Shown here in pieces: positions 57,494 to 64,000 of a stretch of 64,000 nucleotides of DNA (positions are counted from its first letter, which is position 1; the number at the start of each line of letters is the position of its first letter). The notes under the pieces were generated by a model. That model saw nothing but the letters and a program-made list of their open reading frames with translations, made no database searches and was not told where the DNA came from. The stretch is from Vibrio barjaei (GTDB lineage Bacteria > Pseudomonadota > Gammaproteobacteria > Enterobacterales > Vibrionaceae), in contig NZ_LQXO02000006.1 in the NCBI RefSeq assembly GCF_001639065.2, positions 1 to 64,000 on the forward strand, read 5' to 3'. The position numbers and the translations under genes are program-made.

Positions 57494-58492
57494 ATGTTAA
57501 AGCCTCTATCCCTACTGTCTGTTTCTGCTATTGCTCTAGCAAGTTTTAATGCCGCTGCGGCGTGTGATCCAGGTGAGATTGTGATTAAGTTTAGTCACGT
57601 AACCAACACCGACAAACACCCTAAAGGTATTGCCGCATCATTGTTAGAAGAGCGTGTGAATACAGAAATGAACGGCAAAGCGTGTATGCAGGTATTTCCT
57701 AACTCAACTCTTTACGATGACAATAAAGTTCTCGAAGCCCTTTTAAACGGCGATGTTCAACTTGCCGCTCCTTCACTTTCTAAATTCGAGAAATTCACCA
57801 AGAAGTACCGCATCTTCGACCTACCTTTCCTATTTGAAAACGTAGACGCCGTGGATCGTTTCCAAAACTCAGAGTCGGGTGAAAAACTGAAGAATGCGAT
57901 GAATCGTCGTGGTCTACAAGGTCTGGCGTTTTGGCATAACGGCATGAAACAAATGTCGGCGAATAAGCCACTTCTTGTTCCCGGTGATGCGAAAGACCTG
58001 AAATTCCGCGTTCAAGCTTCTGATGTGTTAGTTGCTCAGTTTGAACAGTTAGGCGCAAACCCTCAGAAAATGTCATTCAAGGAAGTGTATGGCGGCCTGC
58101 AAACGAAGGTTATCGATGGCCAAGAAAATACGTGGTCAAATATCTACGGTAAGAAGTTCTTTGAAGTTCAAGATGGTGTAACTGAAACCAACCACGGTAT
58201 TCTTGACTATCTTGTAGTGACTTCAAAGGAGTTCTGGGATGGTATGCCGGATGACACTCGTGAGCAGTTCGCGCAGATCTTAAAAGAAGTGACTGAGACT
58301 CGTAACTCAGAGTCGAGCAAAGTTAACCTAGCAAACAAAAACAATATTGTTGAAGCAGGTGGTGTTGTGCGTACTTTGACTCCTGAGCAACGTCAGCAGT
58401 GGGTTCAAGCTCTGCAACCTGTTTGGAAAAAGTTTGAGAAAGACATTGGCGCGGACTTGATTGAAGCCGCTCAAGCATCAAACCAACAATAA
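57494..58492 (+). CDS. dctP: TRAP transporter C4-dicarboxylate-binding protein DctP
   Basis: 332 residues from the ATG at 57494 (AAGGAG 7 bp upstream). Signal peptide (SLLSVSAIALASFNAAAA). Mature protein with VIKFSHVTNTDKHPKG, and the substrate-binding Arg in LKFRVQASDVLVAQFEQLGA. Captures malate, fumarate or succinate in the periplasm for DctQM. Confidence 0.94.
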   Translation: MLKPLSLLSVSAIALASFNAAAACDPGEIVIKFSHVTNTDKHPKGIAASLLEERVNTEMNGKACMQVFPNSTLYDDNKVLEALLNGDVQLAAPSLSKFEKFTKKYRIFDLPFLFENVDAVDRFQNSESGEKLKNAMNRRGLQGLAFWHNGMKQMSANKPLLVPGDAKDLKFRVQASDVLVAQFEQLGANPQKMSFKEVYGGLQTKVIDGQENTWSNIYGKKFFEVQDGVTETNHGILDYLVVTSKEFWDGMPDDTREQFAQILKEVTETRNSESSKVNLANKNNIVEAGGVVRTLTPEQRQQWVQALQPVWKKFEKDIGADLIEAAQASNQQ

Positions 58493-58512
58493 CCTCGATA
58501 TTCATTGTTAAG

Positions 58513-58533
58513 GGCCCCACGGGACGTGGGGCC
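58513..58533 (+). other. GC-rich stem-loop between dctP and dctQ
   Basis: GGCCCCAC and GTGGGGCC pair around a 5-nt loop. No T run follows, so it probably stabilises dctP mRNA and lowers dctQM expression. Confidence 0.6.
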
Positions 58534-58563
58534 TAACCCTCTGTCCCTACTATTACAAAAGCG

Positions 58564-59226
58564 ATGTATCACATGGAACAGTCTCTTATTTCTCGTATTG
58601 GTAAAGTGACCGATGCTTTTGAAGAAACGCTGATTGCTTTCTTCCTTGGCGCGATGACTTTGCTCACTTTTGCTAACGTTATTTCTCGTTATGTATTTAA
58701 CGACAATATCCTTTGGGCTCTTGAACTTACCGTATTTATGTTTGCCTGGATGGTCCTTGTTGGCGCGTCCTATGGTGTTAAAAAACACTTTCATATCGGT
58801 GTGGATGTTGTCATCAACATGGTATCGGAGGATAAGCGCAAACGGTTTGCCATTGCCTCGGTATTAGCTTGTTTGGTGTTCTCTATCTTATTGCTCATCG
58901 GCTCGTGGAACTACTGGTACCCCTTTGCCACAGACCGAGCTTGGTATGAAACCGATGATATTCCCATGCCTGAAGTTTTGCAGTTTTTAGCTGACTGGTT
59001 AAATGAAGGTGAACGTTACGAAAAACTGCCGCGCTTTATTCCTTACATGGCACTGCCAATTGGTATGGCATTACTGACCTTTAGATTTGCTCAAGCCGCG
59101 TACCAAATAATGACTGGTAAGTTAGATCGACTGATCGCAGGTCATGAAGCTGAAGAAGACCTAGAAGCATTAAAAGCGGAAATGCAAGACAACGCGTTTG
59201 ACAGTGTTAAAGACAAGGAAAAATAA
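58564..59226 (+). CDS. dctQ: TRAP transporter small membrane subunit DctQ
   Basis: 220 residues, four TM helices; LLTFANVISRYVFNDNILWA and ELTVFMFAWMVLVGASYGVK are typical. A second ATG 9 bp downstream is possible. 2 bp before dctM. Confidence 0.93.
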   Translation: MYHMEQSLISRIGKVTDAFEETLIAFFLGAMTLLTFANVISRYVFNDNILWALELTVFMFAWMVLVGASYGVKKHFHIGVDVVINMVSEDKRKRFAIASVLACLVFSILLLIGSWNYWYPFATDRAWYETDDIPMPEVLQFLADWLNEGERYEKLPRFIPYMALPIGMALLTFRFAQAAYQIMTGKLDRLIAGHEAEEDLEALKAEMQDNAFDSVKDKEK

Positions 59227-59228
59227 GC

Positions 59229-60590
59229 ATGGATATTCTATTACTCTTTTTAATGGTGGTAGGCTTCATGCTAATTGGCGTGCCTATTGCCGTGTCACTG
59301 GGTTTGTCCAGTATCTTGTTCCTACTAATGCACTCGGACGCATCGTTAGCATCTGTAGCGCAAACCTTGTTTAACGCCTTTGCTGGCCACTACACGTTAC
59401 TTGCAATTCCATTCTTTATTCTGGCATCGAGCTTTATGTCGACGGGTGGCGTAGCAAAGCGCATCATTCGATTTGCGATTGCTATGGTCGGTTGGTTCCG
59501 CGGTGGTCTTGCAATGGCGTCGGTGGTGGCGTGTATGATGTTCGCAGCGCTATCGGGTTCATCGCCTGCAACTGTGGTGGCAATTGGTAGTATTGTTATC
59601 GCGGGCATGATCAAAAATGGCTATACCAAAGAGTTTGCTGCTGGGGTCATTTGTAATGCCGGTACTTTAGGGATTTTGATCCCGCCATCCATTGTAATGG
59701 TGGTGTACGCTGCAGCAACAGACGTGTCTGTTGGCCGTATGTTCCTAGGTGGCGTTATCCCCGGCCTGCTTGCGGGCTTGATGCTAATGATCGCCATTTA
59801 TATCGCTGCGAAAGTAAAAGGATTACCAAAGCAACCATTTGTAGGCTGGAAGGAAGTGTTCGATTCCGCTCGTGAGGCGAGTTGGGGTTTGCTGCTAGTC
59901 GTGATTATTCTTGGCGGAATTTACGGTGGTGTATTTACACCAACAGAAGCCGCTGCGGTCGCCGCAGTGTATTCATTCTTGATTGCCAACTTTATCTACA
60001 AAGATATGGGGCCATTTGCTGATAAGGAAAATACCAAGCCAGCGATTGTTAAAGTGTTCCAAGCTTTTGTGCATAAAGACACCAAGCATACTCTGTTTGA
60101 AGCAGGGAAACTGACCATCATGCTCCTATTTATCATTGCTAATGCTCTGATCCTTAAGCATGTATTAACAGAAGAACGTATTCCTCAAATGATCACTGAG
60201 TCAATGCTTTCGGCGGGTCTTGGTCCAATAACCTTCCTCATTGTGGTGAATGTCCTATTGCTTATTGGTGGTCAGTTTATGGAGCCATCTGGCTTGTTGA
60301 TCATCGTGGCACCGTTAGTATTCCCTATCGCCATTGCGCTGGGTATCGATCCGATTCACCTTGGCATTATGATGGTAGTGAACATGGAAATAGGGATGAT
60401 AACTCCTCCAGTTGGCCTAAACCTGTTTGTCACCGCAGGGGTGGCGAAAATGTCGATGCTGGGCGTGGTGAAAGCGGCACTGCCTTGGGTTGCTGTTATG
60501 TTCCTATTCTTGATAATTGTTACTTATGTTCCGTGGGTATCTACTTGGCTTCCGACTACATTAATGGGACCAGAAATCATTACCAAGTAA
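59229..60590 (+). CDS. dctM: TRAP transporter large membrane subunit DctM
   Basis: 453 residues, about 12 TM helices; family motifs LAIPFFILASSFMSTGGVAK, LSGSSPATVVAIGSIVI, GTLGILIPPSIVMVVYA and MEIGMITPPVGLNLFV. Sodium-coupled transport channel. Confidence 0.95.
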   Translation: MDILLLFLMVVGFMLIGVPIAVSLGLSSILFLLMHSDASLASVAQTLFNAFAGHYTLLAIPFFILASSFMSTGGVAKRIIRFAIAMVGWFRGGLAMASVVACMMFAALSGSSPATVVAIGSIVIAGMIKNGYTKEFAAGVICNAGTLGILIPPSIVMVVYAAATDVSVGRMFLGGVIPGLLAGLMLMIAIYIAAKVKGLPKQPFVGWKEVFDSAREASWGLLLVVIILGGIYGGVFTPTEAAAVAAVYSFLIANFIYKDMGPFADKENTKPAIVKVFQAFVHKDTKHTLFEAGKLTIMLLFIIANALILKHVLTEERIPQMITESMLSAGLGPITFLIVVNVLLLIGGQFMEPSGLLIIVAPLVFPIAIALGIDPIHLGIMMVVNMEIGMITPPVGLNLFVTAGVAKMSMLGVVKAALPWVAVMFLFLIIVTYVPWVSTWLPTTLMGPEIITK

Positions 60591-60605
60591 CCATTTATTA
60601 ATGAC

Positions 60606-60634
60606 AAAAAAAGAGGAGGTCGCTAGACCTCCTC
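60606..60634 (-). terminator. Terminator of the 62-aa gene, also behind dctM
   Basis: GAGGAGGT and ACCTCCTC pair around a 6-nt loop that contains the small gene's stop codon; the minus strand continues in a T7 run. Confidence 0.8.
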
Positions 60635-60811
60635 ATCTATATGCTTGATATTCTGCGTTCTTGGATCCGGCTGAGAGCGTCTTTCATAAAAAACACGTCT
60701 GCTTTGTTTTTTCCTTCTGTCTACAGTTTCGCTGGTGCGATGCTCAACGTAAAAAATACCATCGATTTCTACCGTATCAGAAATAAAGGGAACCTTTGTT
60801 TTTTCGCCCAT
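60623..60811 (-). CDS. Small charged hypothetical protein (62 aa)
   Basis: 62 residues from the ATG at 60811 (GGGAG 7 bp upstream; a further in-frame start at 60841 is less supported). The product has KVPFISDTVEIDGIFYVEHR and a strongly basic, Arg/Lys/Gln-rich C-terminal half. Cytosolic, function unknown. It lies between dctM and dctD. Confidence 0.7.
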   Translation of the reverse strand: MGEKTKVPFISDTVEIDGIFYVEHRTSETVDRRKKQSRRVFYERRSQPDPRTQNIKHIDEEV

Positions 60812-60907
60812 AATTGTCTCCCTACGTGTTCTTATACTCAATTGTTATGCAACGTCCTGTCTATATAATTTAAGTATAGGAGACTTGGCTCACACTTCTA
60901 CAGTATT

Positions 60908-62254
60908 TTAGTAAGAGCTTTTGTAGGATTCCTTAATAAGCTGATATTTCTGCATTTTATCGTACAAAGTTTTTCTAGGAACGTTGAGTTTTTCCATTGT
61001 CGCCTTGATGCTACCATTGGCTTCGATAAGGGCATGCTCAATGACATTTTTTTCGAATAGCCCCACTTGTTCGGCGAGAGACTGTCCTTCTTCACTTTCC
61101 TCTTGATTAGGCGTGCCTGCTTGAATTTTACCTAGTAGGACAAAACGCTCTGCACAGTTTCTTAGCTCTCTTACATTACCGGGCCAATCATGACCAATAA
61201 GTTGACTGAGCTCGTGAGGAGTTAATGCATTGGCCGTTTTTCCATAGCGTGAGGCGGCGACAAGCTGAAAGTGATGGAATAGTGAAGCAATATCGTCTTT
61301 ACGCTCTCTTAGAGGAGGTAAATCCAAAGTCACGATATTTAAGCGGTAATAAAGATCTTGGCGAAAGGTACCTTGCATCGAAGCTTGGTTTAGATCGGTT
61401 TTAGTGGCGGCGATAACGCGGATATTTAAGGGAATGAGTGTATTAGAACCGACTCGTTCAATGGCTCTTTCCTGCAATACTCGAAGTAGTCTTATTTGCG
61501 CTTGCATTGGCATCGATTCTATTTCGTCCAAAAATAAGGTTCCGCCTTCTGCGTGTTCAAACTTACCTATACGTTTGCTCTCTGCGCCGGTAAACGCTCC
61601 TTTTTCATGGCCGTATAGCTCGCTTTCAATTAAGTTCTCTGGAACTGCGCCACAGTTTACCGCGACGAAATTACCGTCTTTTCGAGAGCTCTGTTCATGT
61701 AAAGAACGTGCAACTAACTCTTTGCCCGTACCCGTTTCTCCAAACAGCAAAATATCGGCATCGGTATCGGCAACTACGGAGATAGTGGAGCGGAGTTCTT
61801 GAATCACATTAGTGTCACCGATAATCCTCGGTCCAAGTGTTTGGCTTGCTTTTAGTGAGCGCTTAAGGCTCTCATTCTCAAGGGTAAGTTGTCGCTTCTC
61901 AATTGCTCGTTGTGTTATCTCGATGAGACGTTCAGCAGAGAAGGGTTTCTCGATAAAATCATAAGCACCATCTTGAATGGCTTGAACCGCCATCGAAATA
62001 TCGCCGTGCCCAGTAATAAGGATGACGGGAATACCTTGGTGGTGGTGGGTGACAGTATTGAGTAAATCAAGACCTGATAACCCTGGTAGACGAATATCGG
62101 AAATAATGGCAAGCGGAAGGTCATTTTGTTTTAGACACAACATGGCATCTTCAACAGATGCGAAGAATCGTGCATCAATATCGGCGAGTTCGAAGCTTTG
62201 TTCCAACGCGGCTCTGATATCAGCTTCATCATCAATGAAAAATACTTGGCTCAT
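60908..62254 (-). CDS. dctD: C4-dicarboxylate response regulator DctD (sigma-54 activator)
   Basis: 448 residues. Receiver (Asp53 in IISDIRLPG), AAA+ domain (Walker A GETGTGKE, GAFTGA loop for sigma-54 contact, GGTLFLDEIESM) and a Fis-type helix-turn-helix (SIKATMEKLNVPRKTLYDKM). Expected to activate dctP at the sigma-54 promoter found at 57421. 3 bp after dctB. Confidence 0.95.
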   Translation of the reverse strand: MSQVFFIDDEADIRAALEQSFELADIDARFFASVEDAMLCLKQNDLPLAIISDIRLPGLSGLDLLNTVTHHHQGIPVILITGHGDISMAVQAIQDGAYDFIEKPFSAERLIEITQRAIEKRQLTLENESLKRSLKASQTLGPRIIGDTNVIQELRSTISVVADTDADILLFGETGTGKELVARSLHEQSSRKDGNFVAVNCGAVPENLIESELYGHEKGAFTGAESKRIGKFEHAEGGTLFLDEIESMPMQAQIRLLRVLQERAIERVGSNTLIPLNIRVIAATKTDLNQASMQGTFRQDLYYRLNIVTLDLPPLRERKDDIASLFHHFQLVAASRYGKTANALTPHELSQLIGHDWPGNVRELRNCAERFVLLGKIQAGTPNQEESEEGQSLAEQVGLFEKNVIEHALIEANGSIKATMEKLNVPRKTLYDKMQKYQLIKESYKSSY

Positions 62255-62257
62255 AAT

Positions 62258-64000
62258 TTAGTCCTTGTCCGCATGGGTGAAAATAGGCAGTTCAACCGAA
62301 AAACGAGCGCCTCCCAGAGGAGAGCGAGCGACGCGAATCTTACCGTTTAGGTTTTGAATAATCTGTTGGGAAATGGAAAGCCCCAACCCCAGACCATTTT
62401 CTTTGGTGGTATAGAAAGGCTCAAACAACTCAGCTATCGAGTTGCCATCCAGACCTGGTCCGGAATCATCGATATGAATCGTCACTTTGGTTTGACCCTG
62501 TTCTATGGTCAATTCCAATCGTTTCTGTTCACTATCATGCATGGCTTGCATTGCGTTAGTTAGCAAATTAATTAAAACCTGTTCAACCTGAATGGGGTTG
62601 ATTTGTACTAGGGTATCTTGCTGACCAATTTTGCAATCGAGCGTGACCTGATGACTCTTAAGTTGCGGCTGAATTAACTCTATGGTTGAAAATATCACAG
62701 GAGTCAGCTTAATACGGCTTAACTCATTAGCATCACTGCGTTTGGCGAAAGACTTAAGTTGCTGGCTGATTTTTGCCATTCGTTCAGTCAATGCGACGAT
62801 ACGCTGCAAATTGTCTCTCGCTCGGTCAACTTTGTTTTTGTCGATAAAACGTTGGCCGTTTTCGGCAAAGCTGCGAATGGCCGCAAGAGGGTTATTTAGC
62901 TCGTGACTAATACTGGCAGACATTTGGCCTAGCACTGCCAATTTAGCGGCTTGAATGAGTTCATCATGGGCTTGTCGCAAGGCTTTTTCAGTCTTGACCC
63001 TTTCATCAATTTCTACATGCAGTTCGGCAGTGCGTTCCATCACCAAAAACTCAAGTTTTTGTTTCGCTTCAGCTTGCACTTGTTCGATTTGTCGGTGGCG
63101 AGAGCGGCGGTTCTCAATCAGAGCGACGACTAGGTAAAGCGTAATAAAAACCAGCGCTAGTACGCTAATAAAGCCGAAAAGCTCAATATAGAGCGTCGAG
63201 AGGGGAGTTAAGACCCTTAAAATAAGATTTGGAATACCGGATTCACGTTGGGTAACCAAGTAGTGTTTGGTGAAGAGATTACCTTCAGGAATAGTAAGCT
63301 GGGTGGATTTTGCCATTAGGTCACCGATGAATCCCAAACTGTGGATATCGGTTTCTAAGTACTGTCTTGAATTGCGGATACGTTGTAGAGCTTGCGGATT
63401 CAGTGTTGAAAGACTTTTGAACAGCCAATTAGGATTGCTAGACATGAACACGACGTGATTATTGTCGGTGGCCACATAGGTGCTAGTTTCACTTTGCCAG
63501 TTACGCTCAATGGCAGACAGATCCATTTTGACCACGACGACACCAATGTGCTCAGCAGCATAAGTCACAGGAAAAGAGTAATAATAACCACGTTGTCCAG
63601 ATGTCGAGCCCAGCGCAAAATAAGTGCTGCGTCCACCGTTAATGGCTTCTTGGAAATAAGGTCGAAAAGCAAAGTTTTTGCCGATAAATGAACGATCTAG
63701 TGCCCAGTTACTTGAGGCAATGGTGTTGCCGTATCGGTCGATAAGGTAGGTGTCGGAGGCCAAGATAATCCGGTTGGCTTGCTCTAAGTAACGATTAGTC
63801 ACTTCAATTTGAGCGGTGTTGTTCGGGGATAATAATGCGTCTACCAGTTCTTTATCTTGCGACAGGAGTTGTGGGATATGTCGATACTTGTCCAGCTTGC
63901 TGTCGATGGTTTCTACGAATCGATTTAGCCAATTGTCATGTTGTTCTTCGAGGGCAGCATAACTGTGCTGCCAATACCATTGACCGCCTACCGTCGAAAT
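62258..64000 (-). CDS. dctB: C4-dicarboxylate sensor kinase DctB, 5' end outside window
   Basis: 580 residues seen; the reading frame is open to the window edge, so the N-terminus with TM1 is missing. The visible part has a periplasmic dCache-type sensor (RYGNTIASSNWALDRSFIGK; ISLGFIGD-like), a TM helix near the middle, a coiled coil, DHp with ASISHELNNPLAAIRSFAEN and HATPase_c with LLTNAMQAM and DDSGPGLDG. A GTG at 63802 would be an internal start and is not preferred. Confidence 0.93.
   Translation of the reverse strand: MSTVGGQWYWQHSYAALEEQHDNWLNRFVETIDSKLDKYRHIPQLLSQDKELVDALLSPNNTAQIEVTNRYLEQANRIILASDTYLIDRYGNTIASSNWALDRSFIGKNFAFRPYFQEAINGGRSTYFALGSTSGQRGYYYSFPVTYAAEHIGVVVVKMDLSAIERNWQSETSTYVATDNNHVVFMSSNPNWLFKSLSTLNPQALQRIRNSRQYLETDIHSLGFIGDLMAKSTQLTIPEGNLFTKHYLVTQRESGIPNLILRVLTPLSTLYIELFGFISVLALVFITLYLVVALIENRRSRHRQIEQVQAEAKQKLEFLVMERTAELHVEIDERVKTEKALRQAHDELIQAAKLAVLGQMSASISHELNNPLAAIRSFAENGQRFIDKNKVDRARDNLQRIVALTERMAKISQQLKSFAKRSDANELSRIKLTPVIFSTIELIQPQLKSHQVTLDCKIGQQDTLVQINPIQVEQVLINLLTNAMQAMHDSEQKRLELTIEQGQTKVTIHIDDSGPGLDGNSIAELFEPFYTTKENGLGLGLSISQQIIQNLNGKIRVARSPLGGARFSVELPIFTHADKD

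Noticed and set aside
63740..63802. GTG at 63802 as the start of dctB
   Set aside because: The frame stays open and keeps DctB-like sequence (KYRHIPQLLSQDKELVDALL) up to the window end.

Overview
The window looks like the chromosome of a Vibrio species, with moderate GC. The first 15 kb is a housekeeping block in typical Vibrio order: a partial tRNA-Met, ychF, pth, prs, ispE and lolB on the minus strand, then hemA, prfA, prmC, sirB2, sirB1 and kdsA on the plus strand. After this come a NutA-type 5'-nucleotidase lipoprotein, a YbaK-type deacylase, rluF, smrA, a tiny DUF3149-like gene and tRNA-Pro. A 1371-residue fused formate dehydrogenase (16.0-20.1 kb) follows and overlaps the first flagellar gene tail to tail.

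From 20.1 to 51.7 kb lies a second, lateral-type (peritrichous) flagellar system in one locus. Block A (minus) is fliM-fliN-fliP-fliQ-fliR-flhB. Block B (plus, divergent from A) is flgBCDEFGHIJKL-motY-fliE-fliF-fliG, an unknown 335-codon gene, then flgM-flgN-flgA. Four genes interrupt the flagellar set: dsbA, a small Cys-rich exported protein and a glycine-zipper lipoprotein, followed by flhA on the minus strand. Block C (plus, divergent from flhA) is the late operon: lafA flagellin, fliD, fliS, a fliT-like gene, fliK, fliL, a sigma-28 gene, proton-type motA and motB, and a 96-residue membrane protein. MotY and a proton-type MotB match the lateral systems of V. parahaemolyticus.

The system departs from the known lateral type in several ways. 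No fliH, fliI or fliJ (export ATPase complex) and no lafK (sigma-54 activator) is present. An unrecognised protein sits where fliH would follow fliG. FliM lacks the N-terminal CheY-binding region. FlhB has NPTQ instead of NPTH at the self-cleavage site. lafA and flgM share a TGAAA-N15-GYCGTTA promoter that fits the locus-encoded sigma-28, while flgB has a near-consensus sigma-70 promoter abutting an inverted repeat.

The last 12 kb holds a 32-residue ORF, selO, an OmpR-family two-component pair beside an orphan sugar-binding protein (with a perfect 24-bp palindrome upstream of it), and a C4-dicarboxylate module. That module is dctPQM with a clear sigma-54 promoter, a small conserved-looking gene, and dctD-dctB on the minus strand, with dctB running off the window end.
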